Numbered from the stretch's first letter, positions 35,583 through 45,895 are shown. The stretch: DNA of 64,000 nucleotides from CBDCUW01 sp965222745 (GCA_965222745.1 CBDCUW010000005.1:992001-1056000); one strand, 5' to 3'. Translations and numbers: made by a program. Notes: a model not told the origin generated them from the letters alone.

Positions 35583-38111
35583 CTACTTCGAGCGAAACAG
35601 TTCACTTTGCGCGACCAGTTGGATCAGGTCCCGCATTCCGTTCCCTTTTTTGCCCAGTTGGTCCAAAATCGAGTCGATTTCGGGCCGATCGGTCGGTTCG
35701 ATTTGACGGCCAATGGCGTAGGCGGCCAGCTTTTCAGTCAGCGCCTTGGCAAACTGGTCTTTTTGCCCAAGCAGGATCTCTTTGAGCCCGATGATGTTGT
35801 CGAACGATTTTCCGCTGGGCATTTTTCCCGACGGATCGACCGGGACGCCCCGGCCGTAATCGTTGCGCCAGCGGCCAATCGGGTCAAAACTTTCCAGCGC
35901 AAATCCCAGCGGATCGATTTTTCGATGGCAATCATTGCAGCTGGCGACGTCGCGGTGCTTTTTCAACTGGTCGCGAATCGATTTTGCGCCGCGGATATCG
36001 GGATCGAGCGGTTCCACATCGGGCGGCGGCGGTGTCGGGGGCGTGCCAAGAACGTTTTCCAACAACCAAACGCCACGCACGACCGGCGACGTATCGATCC
36101 CATTGGCAGTCACCGTCAACACACTTGCCTGTCCCAGCAGTCCGCCGCGCCGCCGATCGGTGATCGCTACCCGCTGAAATCCGCTGCCGCCCGGCGGCGT
36201 GATGCCGTACAGCTTTGCCAAATTCTTGTTGACGAAGGTAAAGTCCGAATCAAGAAAGTTGGCGATGTCCAAGTTTTCGTCAATCAGGTAACGCGTGAAA
36301 AGATGCGTTTCCCGCCGCATCGCGCTATCCAGATCATGGCGATAGAATTCCACAAAATCGCTTCGATCGGGTGGCATCGAACCGAGGTCGCCAAGCGTCA
36401 GCCAGCTTCCCAACAACCCGTCGATCAAGGCGGCCGATCTGGGATCGTCCAACATTCGTTCGACCTGACGCCGCAGCACTTCGGGTTGGGCAAGGTCACC
36501 GCTAGCAGCGAGGTTCCATAGCTGCTGGTCCGGCATCGACGACCACAGAAAGTAGGACAGCCGCGAGGCCAGCGCGTAAGGCGATAGCTTGGCGTTGTTG
36601 GCGGGCGCATCGGTTTGCCGGGATGAATCGAGGTACAGAAAGTTGGGCGAACAAAGCGCTGCTCGCAGCCCGTCGCCATAAGCTTGCAGCGGCGTGCGGC
36701 CGGCTTGCCTTCTGGCCGCAACAACCTGCATGATTCGATCGATATCTTCTTCGGCAGCGGGACGCCGATAAGCTCGGCCAAGAAAGTTGCCGAGGTGCTT
36801 GCGCATTTGCTGATCGCTCAGCTGCCCCGTTTCGACCACGCTTTCCCACTGATCGCCGAGCACGGCGCGGTGGCTTTCGGTTGGCCACTGATCGTAAATC
36901 GGTCCAGTGATCTCGATCTCGTGGATGTGGATCTGTGGCAGCTTGCCATGCTTGATCGCGTTGAAACGCGCACCGACGATTCCACTTTTGATGTTTTTGG
37001 GAAATTGATCGCGGTACTTTTTAACCAGCCGCCCCCACATGTTCCGAGCGTCCATCAGGCCGTTGCGAAAAGTGAACCGCGGCGTGATTCCTTTGTCCAA
37101 CCAGATTTTCACCGAGTACCACTTCGGCTCGTCCGCCAATTCGATTTCGGCCAACAGCGGTTCGTTCGGCTGCGGCAGATGCAGGTTTCCGGCCAGGTGA
37201 TCGCCGGCAACGATGCCCAACCGAAGCGGTTCACTCGGATCGGTACCCACGAAGTCGAGGTCATAGGGATGCTGCCGGTGAAGCGCCTCGGCCTTCAAGC
37301 GGATTTCGTACATTCCGTCGACCGGCACACCTTCGGCAAATGCGTGAATCGGACCGTACGCTCCTTCGTGTTTATCGGCGCCGACAACGTCGTACAGCGT
37401 CATGTGCTGGTACCGATTGGTCGTACGGTGAACCTGGTCGATTTCTGGTTGCTGTCGAAAACCGTCTCGAAACACCCACGTTTGCACTTCCGGCTTTTTC
37501 AGCGGTGTCATCGCCTTGTCGATCACCAGATCGGCCGCCTCCAAATACCGGGCAAGCAGGTGTCCGGAAGTGACCAGGGTGTCACCAAGGTTGTCCAGAT
37601 GGTCGGTGGTCTGATCGCGCGGAAAGGTTGACGTGGGATCAAACATCGTGACGTCCAAGTGCAACAGGTCTCGGACGGTGTTGTGGTATTCGCGTGAGTT
37701 CAGTCGTCGCAGCACCGTTTGTCCGCTGCTTCGATCGCGAGAGGCGTGATAGCGATCGATGATCTTGGTTAACGCCGCAATCGCTTTGCGACGCTGCTGG
37801 TTGGAGGGTTGCTTCGATTCTTCCGGCGGCATCTCTCCCAGGTTCAGCTGGTCCAAGATGTCCTGGAAGTCGACCAGCGAATTGTCATCGGTAATGGTAC
37901 CGGCAAGACGATCGAATCTCCGGTCTCCCTTCTGCTGGTTGGCGCCGTGGCACTTCACGCAGTAGTCGCGAAGTAGCGGCGCGATCGAGTCTTGGAATGC
38001 GGCTTTGTCGGCAGACCGAGTCTGCTGGGCGACAAGAGAACCGGCCGACAGGGCCGCGGCAATGGCAACGGCGAAAACCGATGGCCGAAAGATGGCGACG
38101 GGCATCTTCAC
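35583..38111 (-). CDS. DUF1587/DUF1595/DUF1592/DUF1588/DUF1585 cytochrome-like protein
   Basis: 842 residues with a signal peptide (VFAVAIAAALSAGSLVAQ). A PSD1-type haem motif CVKCH (51-55) opens the mature protein. DUF1587 (LRRLNSREYHNTVRDLL, about 135-155), a beta-rich insertion (about 200-420), DUF1595 (FLGRAYRRPAAEEDIDRIMQ), DUF1592 (YALASRLSYFLWSSMPDQQL), DUF1588 with a second CxxCH (CNDCHRKIDPLGFALESFDP) and DUF1585 follow. Planctomycete secreted redox-type proteins of this set are linked to polysaccharide use, but no reaction is proven. Its ATG overlaps the DUF1552 stop by four bases, so the pair is translationally coupled. Confidence 0.92.
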   Translation of the reverse strand: MKMPVAIFRPSVFAVAIAAALSAGSLVAQQTRSADKAAFQDSIAPLLRDYCVKCHGANQQKGDRRFDRLAGTITDDNSLVDFQDILDQLNLGEMPPEESKQPSNQQRRKAIAALTKIIDRYHASRDRSSGQTVLRRLNSREYHNTVRDLLHLDVTMFDPTSTFPRDQTTDHLDNLGDTLVTSGHLLARYLEAADLVIDKAMTPLKKPEVQTWVFRDGFRQQPEIDQVHRTTNRYQHMTLYDVVGADKHEGAYGPIHAFAEGVPVDGMYEIRLKAEALHRQHPYDLDFVGTDPSEPLRLGIVAGDHLAGNLHLPQPNEPLLAEIELADEPKWYSVKIWLDKGITPRFTFRNGLMDARNMWGRLVKKYRDQFPKNIKSGIVGARFNAIKHGKLPQIHIHEIEITGPIYDQWPTESHRAVLGDQWESVVETGQLSDQQMRKHLGNFLGRAYRRPAAEEDIDRIMQVVAARRQAGRTPLQAYGDGLRAALCSPNFLYLDSSRQTDAPANNAKLSPYALASRLSYFLWSSMPDQQLWNLAASGDLAQPEVLRRQVERMLDDPRSAALIDGLLGSWLTLGDLGSMPPDRSDFVEFYRHDLDSAMRRETHLFTRYLIDENLDIANFLDSDFTFVNKNLAKLYGITPPGGSGFQRVAITDRRRGGLLGQASVLTVTANGIDTSPVVRGVWLLENVLGTPPTPPPPDVEPLDPDIRGAKSIRDQLKKHRDVASCNDCHRKIDPLGFALESFDPIGRWRNDYGRGVPVDPSGKMPSGKSFDNIIGLKEILLGQKDQFAKALTEKLAAYAIGRQIEPTDRPEIDSILDQLGKKGNGMRDLIQLVAQSELFRSK

Positions 38112-39385
38112 GCAAGCTCCAGTCCCGGCAGCGGCGCGTCGGCGGTCCCAAAGTGATGGGTGTCCGCTCCGAAACGCTGCAACATCGAAACGTAGAGACT
38201 ACACAGGGGAACGCGACGCGTCGTTTCTTTCGGATAGCGCCGGTGTTGGCCGTGCTTGAATCCGCCGCCGGCCAACACGATCGGCAGGTCGTTGTTGGTG
38301 TGAGAATTCGCGTTGCCCATTCCGCTGCCAAACAACACCATCGTGCTGTCCAACAACGTCTCGTCACTTTCGGGTTGCTTGATGCTGCGAAGTTTTTCCA
38401 CGAATCGAGCAAGTTGTTCCACTTGATACAATTCGATTTGAACCAGCAGATCGATATTCGCTTGGACTTTGCCGTGATGCGACAGGCCGTGATAACCTTT
38501 TTTGATCCCCAGATCGGAAGCTGCAAAGCTGCCGCCGATTTCCAGCGTCGCCACGCGAGTCGAATCGGTTTGCAATGCCAACGCCATCAGGTCATAGATC
38601 TTTGGCAAATCGCGAGTCAGTCCCTCGTTGCTGGGCTCGTCAGCAGGCGGTTTCGGCTTGGAAATGTGTTGCCAGTGACGGTCGAGGTCGAGTTTGACTT
38701 CGACGTCGCGAATGCTGGAAAGATACTCTTCCAATTTTTCCGAATCCAGTTTGCTCAGCCGCCGGCGCAACGATTTCGCGTCTCCTGAAACGGCATCCAG
38801 GATGGAACCTTGCAGATCGATGCGATCGGATGCTTTTCGTTTCGATTCGGCATCCTCGTCGATGAACAGCGAGCGAAACAGCTCACGTGGTCCGGGAATG
38901 GGCGGCACACGCGTTCCTGTTCTCGTCCAACTCATTTGGCAACCGCCGTGCAGACCGCTTTCGGATCCGATGGTCAAGGATGGAAACCGCGTGCGCGAGC
39001 CGACGAATTCCGCCGCGCGTTGATCCAGGCTGATGCCTCCGTCGGGCATGCCGCGAGCGTCGGCATGTTTGACGCCGGTCAAAAAAGTGTGGACGGCGAA
39101 GTGGCCTCCTTTCAGGCCGTGATCCAAATGCGAAAAGAGAGTGAAATCGCGACGGTGTTTTTCCAGAGGCTTCAGCAGCGTCGTCAGCTCATAGTTGGTT
39201 CCCTCTTGCTCAGGCCAAAACGCGCCTGGATACATTCCGAACTCGTTGCCGATGCAGACCATGCGTCGAGGCGGTGTGGTGGTCGGTTGATCGTCGGCCG
39301 AAGCCCGCTTCGCCGATTCCATCGCGGGCAATGCGATACTGATACCAGCCGCCTTCAACAGCGTACGTCTTTGCAGATTTCTCAT
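38108..39385 (-). CDS. DUF1552 family Tat-exported protein
   Basis: 425 residues. The N-terminus MRNLQRRTLLKAAGISIALP is a twin-arginine signal. The body (RRMVCIGNEFGMYPGAFWPE, GVKHADARGMPDGGISLDQ, LALQTDSTRVATLEIGGS, YHGLSHHGK, VLFGSGMGNANSHTNNDLPI) is the DUF1552 family, related to DUF1501 and to alkaline-phosphatase-like folds. Here it is the first gene of the pair and the DUF1592 protein second. It diverges from the plus-strand DUF1592/DUF1552 pair across 192 pyrimidine-rich bases. Confidence 0.93.
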   Translation of the reverse strand: MRNLQRRTLLKAAGISIALPAMESAKRASADDQPTTTPPRRMVCIGNEFGMYPGAFWPEQEGTNYELTTLLKPLEKHRRDFTLFSHLDHGLKGGHFAVHTFLTGVKHADARGMPDGGISLDQRAAEFVGSRTRFPSLTIGSESGLHGGCQMSWTRTGTRVPPIPGPRELFRSLFIDEDAESKRKASDRIDLQGSILDAVSGDAKSLRRRLSKLDSEKLEEYLSSIRDVEVKLDLDRHWQHISKPKPPADEPSNEGLTRDLPKIYDLMALALQTDSTRVATLEIGGSFAASDLGIKKGYHGLSHHGKVQANIDLLVQIELYQVEQLARFVEKLRSIKQPESDETLLDSTMVLFGSGMGNANSHTNNDLPIVLAGGGFKHGQHRRYPKETTRRVPLCSLYVSMLQRFGADTHHFGTADAPLPGLELA

Positions 39386-39577
39386 TCAACTCTCACGTTC
39401 CTGAACCAACTTTCCAGCCCACCATTCTACCCACATCGACCCCCATTCGGAACAACAACCACGCTCCCAGCTCCCTCTCTCCCGCTCTCCCCCTCTCCCT
39501 TCCTCCAAGGAGAAGCCATCGGGTTATACTTGCAGGCAGCCCCACCTCTCGCCCCTCTCCTGCCTGGGTGAACCGTC

Positions 39578-42500
39578 ATGTCAGGGATCTTCCGGTCGCT
39601 CTTGTGTGTTGCTTGCTCGTTGGCGGGCATTTCGTCGCAGGTGGTGGCAGCCGGGCCACCGGAGGCGACGTTTCAACACTTGGAGCAACAGTTTCGCGAC
39701 GAGTTTTCTCCGTTGCTTCGGCAATATTGTTACTCGTGTCATTCGGATGACCGGATCGAAGCAGAAATTGACTTCAAGACGTTTTCGAGTCTCGATGACC
39801 TTCGCCGCGACGTCCAAGTCTGGCAGCGAACTCGCACCATGCTCGACAGCGAGCAGATGCCGCCCATCGAGTCTCGGCAACCTTCCGAAAACCAGCTGGC
39901 GAAGATGCGGTCGTGGGTGAACGGATTTTTGAAGGCCGAGGCGCAGTCTCGCGCAGGCGATCCCGGTCGAATCGTTCTACGCCGGCTTAGCAATGCCGAA
40001 TACACCTACACGATTCGCGATCTGACAGGAATCGATACGCTCGACCCGACCAACGAGTTTCCTGTGGACGGAGCCGCAGGCGAGGGCTTCACGAACGTTG
40101 GCGACGGACTGGTGATGTCGCCTTCGCTGGTCACCAAGTACCTGGATGCTGCCAAGGAAATCGCCAGGCACACCGTTTTGCTGCCCGATGGAATCGTCTT
40201 CTCGCCCTACACCACCGAGCGCGATTGGACGAATCAGTGGTTGGCAAAGATCCAATCGATTTATCGCCAGTCGACAGACGATTCGGGTAGCACGCGCGTC
40301 AAGCTGCCAGGCATCCAGTTTGATGCCAAGCAAGGTGGAAACTTGCCAGTCGAAAAATACCTCGCTGCGACTCTAAGGCAGCGGAAGCCTCTGTCGTCCG
40401 GCGAAGCCACGATCGACGATGTGGCTCGCGCGCACCGGTTACGGTCAAAATATTTGGGACTGTTGTGGCACCGATTGTCGGCTCAGCAGCCAGATGAAAA
40501 CGTCCTGCTTGAATCTCTGCGAAGAAAATGGAAATCGGCTTCACCCAACGACGCGCCACAGTTGGCATCTGAAATCAAACGTTGGCAAGATTCGCTTTGG
40601 AAGTTCAACGCGATTGGGCACATGGGACGAGCCACAGCGCCCAAATCGTGGATGCAACCCGTTTCGCCGATCGTGTCCAGCCAGCAACTTCGGCTTCCTT
40701 TGTCCGAATCGGATGAGCAGGAATCGACGTTTTATTTGACAGTCGGAGACGCCGGTGACGGTAATGCGGGTGACTACGTGTTGCTGAAAAACATGAAGTT
40801 GGAAGCACCGAATCGACCGCCGTTGTTGGTGAGAGACGCAGCCGGAATCGCGAAACGCATCGCGGAAGTCCGACGGGAGATGTTGGCCCGGACGTCGCAG
40901 TACTTGGCAGCTGCTGCCGAGACGTTGGAAAGCGACGCAGCCGATGCGGCCCAGAAGCATCGGGTGGATCGCGCACTGCTGCGAGTTTGGTTGAACTACT
41001 TGATGATCGACGGCGGGACCGTTCCTGTCCAAAATCACTTCACCGAAAAACTTTCAACGAATTATGACTTCGTCCGAGGTTGGGGATCGCATCAAACGCC
41101 TTCGATCCTGGCCAACTCGTCGGACCAGGAGGTTCGTATACCCGGTCAATCCAAGCCACACTCGGTCACGGTTCACCCATCACCAACCCTTTTTTCGGCG
41201 GTTGGCTGGAGAAGCCCCGTGGACGGCCCCATCAAGATCGAAGCAAAAGTTGCCGACGCACACGACGCGTGTGGCAATGGCGCTCAGTGGTTGCTGCAAC
41301 GGAAAGGGGTCGGGAGTGTTCGCAACTTGTGGCAAGGTGAATACGAACGTGGGGGTAGAGAGGCGAAATCGATCGACAAGTTGTTCGTTCGTGCCGGGGA
41401 ACTGGTCTCGCTGATCGTCGGCCCCCGGCAATCCGAACATACGTGTGACTTGACCCACATCGACCTGGTGATCTCGGAAGTGGGTGGCCAGGGGCGAGTT
41501 TGGGATCTTGCCGACGACGTTTCCTCCGATATTCAGGCGAGCAATCCGCATCCCGATCACCACGGAAACGATGACACGTGGCATTTCTACCACGGCGAGG
41601 TTGCGGGGCTTCAGCGCAGTTCCAACTCAACCTCGCGTGTACCTCCCGGATCATTGCTTGATCGCTGGGATTCCGAAAAGGATCCGCGGGTCAAGGAGAA
41701 GCTGGCGGTAGAAGTCCAGCAGCTTGTTTCCGCCGTTGAACCCGAAGAATCGGGTTCGGCCGACGCGGAGCTTTATCGACAGTTGCACTCGCTGCCGATT
41801 CCGTTGAATCACCCTTTCTTGAAGCAAGGCTTGGAGACCGATGATCGGTTTGGCAGACATCCTGTTGGCGACAAGATCGCATCCGCCGACATGGTTGTGC
41901 GATCGCCTGCGGTGGTCGAGTTTCGGTTGGATGCGCAAATCGCATCGTCGCGGGAAGTGGTGGTCGATGTTGAATTGGCTCAGGCTCACGGCAACGAGGG
42001 AAGTGTCCAAACGTCGCTGCATGCGCGGCTTCCCGTTGACTGGCAAATACTTCGACCAACTCTTCCGCTGTTGATTGCCAGCGACAGCCAGGCTCGCCGC
42101 CGATGGGACAGGGTATTGGACGAATTTCGGAATCTGTTTCCACCGGCTCTCTGTTATGACAGGATTGTTCCTGTGGACGAGGTCGTCACGTTGCTGTTGT
42201 TTTATCGAGAGGATCAACACCTGCAACGTTTGATGCTTGACGAAAACGAAATCGAGCAGCTCAATCGGCTTTGGGACGAACTCTACTACATCAGCCGCGA
42301 ACCGCTGAAACTGGTGGTCTCGCACGAGCAGCTGTACGAGTTTTCGACTCAAGATCGCCCTGACTATGTGAAAGAGTTTGCGCCCCTTCGCGAACCTTTG
42401 AAAAAGCGGGCCGAAGTTTTTCGACAGAAAATGCTGAAGGCCCAACCCAGGCACATCGACGCGGTGTTGGAATTTGCGGCACGAGCCTGGCGACGTCCCC

Positions 42501-43729
42501 TGGGCGATGATCAACGCGACACGCTGCTGCGGCTCTATGACGACTTGCGGCGCGAGGAGATGAATCATGAGGAAGCGATTCGATTGGTCATCGCTCGCAT
42601 TCTGACCTCTCCCGCCTTCTTGTATCGGCACGAGGTGCCGAAACCGGGCCGCCAGCAGGGACCGGTTTCCGACTGGGAACTCGCCAGCCGGCTGAGCTAC
42701 TTTCTGTGGTCGTCGATGCCCGACGAGGCGTTGTTGGCCGCCGCCGAAAAAGGGGAATTGAGCAGCGAAGAAGTCCTCGATGAACAGGCCATGCGGATGT
42801 TGCAAGATGCCCGCAGCCGTCGATTGGCTGAGCAATTTGCTTGCCAGTGGTTGCACGTTCGCGACTTTGATCATAACGAAGAAAAGAACGAAAAACTCTA
42901 TCCCGAATTCGCCGATCTTCGCACCGCAATGTACCAGGAGACACTGCGGTTTTTCGAAGACATGTTTCGCCACGATCGATCGATCCTGACGATGCTGGAT
43001 GCCGATCATACGTTTCTCAACGAAACACTCGCAGGGCATTATGGCATCGACGGAATCGAAGGCCCGCGATGGCGGCGAGTCGAAGGTGTGAGCAACCACG
43101 GCCGCGGCGGAGTGCTTGCCATGGCGACCGTGTTGTCCAGCCAATCGGGTGCCTCGCGAACGAGTCCGATTTTGCGCGGCAATTGGATTTACGAAACGTT
43201 GTTGGGCCAGCGTTTACCGCGTCCGCCCGCCGATGTTCCACAGTTGCCCGACGAAAAACCGGTCGGTTTGACGGCTCGGCAGTTGATCGAGCAGCACAGC
43301 CGACAACCGGGCTGTGCGAAATGCCACGACAAGATCGACCCCTTTGGATTTTCGTTGGAACGCTACGATGCGATCGGACGTTTGCGAAGCGAGCCGATCG
43401 ACACCAAAACGCGGCTGCCTGACGGACAGACGATCGACGGTATCGACGGCCTTCGTCACTACTTGATGAACACTCGCCGAAACGATGTGGTGAAACAGTT
43501 TTGCCGCAAGCTGCTGGGCTATGCGCTGGGACGGCAGGTGCTGCTATCGGACGAACCCCTGTTGGATTTGATGCAGCAAAATCTGGAAGCAGGCGGCTAT
43601 CGTTTCAGCCACGCCGTCAAAACGATTGTCAACAGCCGGCAGTTTCGCGAAATCAGGGGACGCGAGTTGTCGAGGATTGAGTACGATCAACTGGTTCCTC
43701 TTGGCATCCACTTCCGAGAACAAAGATGA
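39578..43729 (+). CDS. Very large DUF1587/DUF1592-family cytochrome-like protein
   Basis: 1383 residues with signal LLCVACSLAGISSQVVA. Haem motif CYSCH at 51-55; DUF1587 (LRRLSNAEYTYTIRDLTGID) about 131-152; then about 760 residues of mostly beta-rich sequence with no family I recognise, three times longer than in the minus-strand paralogue. DUF1595 (AARAWRRPLGDDQRDTLLRL, about 966), DUF1592 (ELASRLSYFLWSSMPDEALL), DUF1588 with a second CxxCH (CAKCHDKIDPFGFSLERYDA, about 1245) and DUF1585 close the protein. It is followed by DUF1552 with a four-base ATGA overlap. The long insert may hold carbohydrate-binding modules, inferred from LWQGEYERGG and VFSAVGW-like strand patterns only. Confidence 0.9.
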   Translation: MSGIFRSLLCVACSLAGISSQVVAAGPPEATFQHLEQQFRDEFSPLLRQYCYSCHSDDRIEAEIDFKTFSSLDDLRRDVQVWQRTRTMLDSEQMPPIESRQPSENQLAKMRSWVNGFLKAEAQSRAGDPGRIVLRRLSNAEYTYTIRDLTGIDTLDPTNEFPVDGAAGEGFTNVGDGLVMSPSLVTKYLDAAKEIARHTVLLPDGIVFSPYTTERDWTNQWLAKIQSIYRQSTDDSGSTRVKLPGIQFDAKQGGNLPVEKYLAATLRQRKPLSSGEATIDDVARAHRLRSKYLGLLWHRLSAQQPDENVLLESLRRKWKSASPNDAPQLASEIKRWQDSLWKFNAIGHMGRATAPKSWMQPVSPIVSSQQLRLPLSESDEQESTFYLTVGDAGDGNAGDYVLLKNMKLEAPNRPPLLVRDAAGIAKRIAEVRREMLARTSQYLAAAAETLESDAADAAQKHRVDRALLRVWLNYLMIDGGTVPVQNHFTEKLSTNYDFVRGWGSHQTPSILANSSDQEVRIPGQSKPHSVTVHPSPTLFSAVGWRSPVDGPIKIEAKVADAHDACGNGAQWLLQRKGVGSVRNLWQGEYERGGREAKSIDKLFVRAGELVSLIVGPRQSEHTCDLTHIDLVISEVGGQGRVWDLADDVSSDIQASNPHPDHHGNDDTWHFYHGEVAGLQRSSNSTSRVPPGSLLDRWDSEKDPRVKEKLAVEVQQLVSAVEPEESGSADAELYRQLHSLPIPLNHPFLKQGLETDDRFGRHPVGDKIASADMVVRSPAVVEFRLDAQIASSREVVVDVELAQAHGNEGSVQTSLHARLPVDWQILRPTLPLLIASDSQARRRWDRVLDEFRNLFPPALCYDRIVPVDEVVTLLLFYREDQHLQRLMLDENEIEQLNRLWDELYYISREPLKLVVSHEQLYEFSTQDRPDYVKEFAPLREPLKKRAEVFRQKMLKAQPRHIDAVLEFAARAWRRPLGDDQRDTLLRLYDDLRREEMNHEEAIRLVIARILTSPAFLYRHEVPKPGRQQGPVSDWELASRLSYFLWSSMPDEALLAAAEKGELSSEEVLDEQAMRMLQDARSRRLAEQFACQWLHVRDFDHNEEKNEKLYPEFADLRTAMYQETLRFFEDMFRHDRSILTMLDADHTFLNETLAGHYGIDGIEGPRWRRVEGVSNHGRGGVLAMATVLSSQSGASRTSPILRGNWIYETLLGQRLPRPPADVPQLPDEKPVGLTARQLIEQHSRQPGCAKCHDKIDPFGFSLERYDAIGRLRSEPIDTKTRLPDGQTIDGIDGLRHYLMNTRRNDVVKQFCRKLLGYALGRQVLLSDEPLLDLMQQNLEAGGYRFSHAVKTIVNSRQFREIRGRELSRIEYDQLVPLGIHFREQR

Positions 43730-45027
43730 AACATCATTTATCTCGCCGCACAATGCTTCGCGGATTGGGCGTCACCATGGCGCTGCCTTGGATGGAATCT
43801 CGTTCCGTTTGGGGTGACGAAAGTGGCAGTGAGAATGGGGCCAGCAACGCGCCGGTGCGGATGGCCATTTTGTTTTCCGGCTGTGGTTTTCATAGCCACC
43901 AGTGGTGGGCCAAGGGAAAACATCGCGAAATGGAGCTTGGCAAGGTGCTGGCACCGCTGGCCGATTTTCGAGATCGGATGACCTTCATCAACGGCTTGTA
44001 CAACGCCGAGGCCTTGAAGGGAAATATTCACAGTTCGCAAACTGGCAACCTGTTGTCGGGCGCGCCGCTGGCCGCTGGCGGTTCGATTCGCTCCGGGACG
44101 AGTGTCGATCAGCTGGTTGCCCAACGAATCGGCCGACAAACCAAATTGCCCAGCCTGGTTCTGGGTTGCGAAAAGTCGAATCCGTCGGTTCATAAAAACT
44201 ATTCGATGCTGTACAGCTCGCATATCTCGTGGTCCAGTCCCACCACGCCGACGCCGCTGGAAGTCTATCCTGCGTTGGCTTTCGACCAACTGTTCAAAGA
44301 CACGGCGCAGCGAGGTGACCGCAGCGTATTGGACGCGGTGTTGGAGGACGCGCGAGACTTTCGCCGAGAGATCAGCTTTACCGATCAACAGAAACTAGAC
44401 GAGTACCTTCACTCGGTCCGCGAGATCGAAAGCCGTATTGAACGAGCCGGACAGCGGGGGGAGTTGCAGGGATGGCGGCCAACGCTTTCCGCCCCCAACA
44501 TTCCCCGGCCCCAAGACGGTTACCCCCAAGACATCGTCGAACACATGCGACTGATGTGCGATATTCTGGTGCTTGCTTTCCAAACCGATACCACTCGCGT
44601 TTGCACATTGAAGTTGAACAACGACCACGGCACCTTGCGGTTTCCGCACCTGGGGGTCGACTACATGATTCACCACCTGTTGTCACACAACGACACCGAC
44701 GATTGGTTGAAAGTGAATCAGTTCTTCTTGGAGCAGATGGCCTACATCGCCGGCAAGCTCGATTCGATCGCCGAAGGGGACCGCACCGCGCTTGACAACT
44801 CGATGTTGATGCTCTGTTCCAGCATGCGAAACGGGCATCATGACGCAACGCGGTTGCCAGTGGTGATGCTTGGCACCGCCGGTGGTCAAATCGAAGGGGG
44901 CCAGAACCTTGACTACGCCGACAATCCGAATCGTCAAATGTGCCGGCTGTACCTGAGCATGATGGATAAAATGGGTGTGCACCTGGACCGCTTTGGAGAC
45001 GCGGTCGAACCGCTGGAAACGATCTAG
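43726..45027 (+). CDS. DUF1552 family Tat-exported protein (second)
   Basis: 433 residues. A twin-arginine signal (SRRTMLRGLGVTMALPWME) precedes the DUF1552 body (VRMAILFSGCGFHSHQWWAK, NGLYNAEALKGNIHSSQTG, LVLGCEKSNPSVHKNYSM, LAFQTDTTRVCTLKLNNDHG, IHHLLSHNDTDDW). It starts inside the stop of the large DUF1592 gene (ATGA). The gene order in this pair is the reverse of that in the divergent pair at 35583-39385. Confidence 0.93.
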   Translation: MKHHLSRRTMLRGLGVTMALPWMESRSVWGDESGSENGASNAPVRMAILFSGCGFHSHQWWAKGKHREMELGKVLAPLADFRDRMTFINGLYNAEALKGNIHSSQTGNLLSGAPLAAGGSIRSGTSVDQLVAQRIGRQTKLPSLVLGCEKSNPSVHKNYSMLYSSHISWSSPTTPTPLEVYPALAFDQLFKDTAQRGDRSVLDAVLEDARDFRREISFTDQQKLDEYLHSVREIESRIERAGQRGELQGWRPTLSAPNIPRPQDGYPQDIVEHMRLMCDILVLAFQTDTTRVCTLKLNNDHGTLRFPHLGVDYMIHHLLSHNDTDDWLKVNQFFLEQMAYIAGKLDSIAEGDRTALDNSMLMLCSSMRNGHHDATRLPVVMLGTAGGQIEGGQNLDYADNPNRQMCRLYLSMMDKMGVHLDRFGDAVEPLETI

Positions 45028-45041
45028 CGTACTGAGCTGTG

Positions 45042-45464
45042 ATGAGCGAAACGAATTTCCAACAGGACGTATGCAATCCCTATCGCGCGCCGTCAGGAGA
45101 CTGCCAGCCGCTGCTCAAAAAGAACAGCCTGGTTTGCCCTCATTGTGAAGTCGCGTTCGAACTCACGTGGCGCATGTACATCCGCGAGCGCAAACGCCTG
45201 TATCGCTGTCCCCATTGTGGGCGCGTCTCAAGACTCCTCTACACGCCGAAGTATTTTTTCAAAGCGATTTTCTGGTCGGCGGTGTGGATTGGCGGAGCTT
45301 CAGTACCGCTATTTTTCAATCCCGGACCTGTTGGATTCGCCCTTGCCGGCTGTCTTTTCCCACTGGCCATCTGGGCAGACTTCGCACTCGATCGAAGACA
45401 CGACTGCGAGTGCCCCTTGGTGCCGATAGCGAACGAATCGGTGATACCAAGCCACGACACATGA
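45042..45464 (+). CDS. Zinc-ribbon membrane protein with NPYRAP N-terminus
   Basis: 140 residues from the ATG at 45042 (GTG at 45039 adjacent). An NPYRAP motif near the start, a four-cysteine ribbon (CPHC about 32-35, CPHC about 56-59) and two membrane helices (FFKAIFWSAVWIGGASVPLFF, VGFALAGCLFPLAIWADFAL) are seen. This plan recurs in planctomycetes; function is unknown. It follows the DUF1552 stop by 14 bases and overlaps the next membrane-protein gene by four bases. Confidence 0.68.
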   Translation: MSETNFQQDVCNPYRAPSGDCQPLLKKNSLVCPHCEVAFELTWRMYIRERKRLYRCPHCGRVSRLLYTPKYFFKAIFWSAVWIGGASVPLFFNPGPVGFALAGCLFPLAIWADFALDRRHDCECPLVPIANESVIPSHDT

Positions 45465-45895
45465 TGGAAACCACCTTCCAGTTCTCCGGTCGCGATTCGC
45501 AATCACAGTTCCTCGTCTTTCTGATCGTGATGGGCGCGGGCGCGTTGCCTCTTCCGCTCCTGATCTCTGGTTTTGGCTTCAAGGACGCCGCGATCTCTTC
45601 GGTCGTCTTCGCGGTTTTGGTAACGATCGGGTTGCGTGCTTCCATTGTCGTTTCCACCGCAGGCGTGGTGATCACTCGGTCCTGGTTTTTTGTTCCTTAC
45701 CGATGGTACACGGGCGCCGAGATAGAAGACGTTTGGTTTGGTGGTGACTGGGGACTTCCCGACGGAGCGTCAGGTCTTGTCGTCAAGCTGGACGGCCGCG
45801 AGATACACATTGGGTCCGCCAAGACAATGCATTCACTCTACGAAGCGCTCTTACCCCTTCGGCGTCGCCTCGCGCATGAGGCAGAAGCTCCCTAG
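45461..45895 (+). CDS. Small membrane protein, hypothetical
   Basis: 144 residues from the ATG at 45461, which overlaps the previous stop (ATGA); a second ATG follows at 45464. Two transmembrane helices (FLVFLIVMGAGALPLPLLIS, AAISSVVFAVLVTIGLRASI) and a C-terminal PH-like strand pattern (GVVITRSWFFVPYRWYTGA, LVVKLDGREIHIG) resemble bacterial PH-domain membrane proteins, by inference. Translational coupling to the zinc-ribbon protein suggests a joint role. Confidence 0.68.
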   Translation: MMETTFQFSGRDSQSQFLVFLIVMGAGALPLPLLISGFGFKDAAISSVVFAVLVTIGLRASIVVSTAGVVITRSWFFVPYRWYTGAEIEDVWFGGDWGLPDGASGLVVKLDGREIHIGSAKTMHSLYEALLPLRRRLAHEAEAP

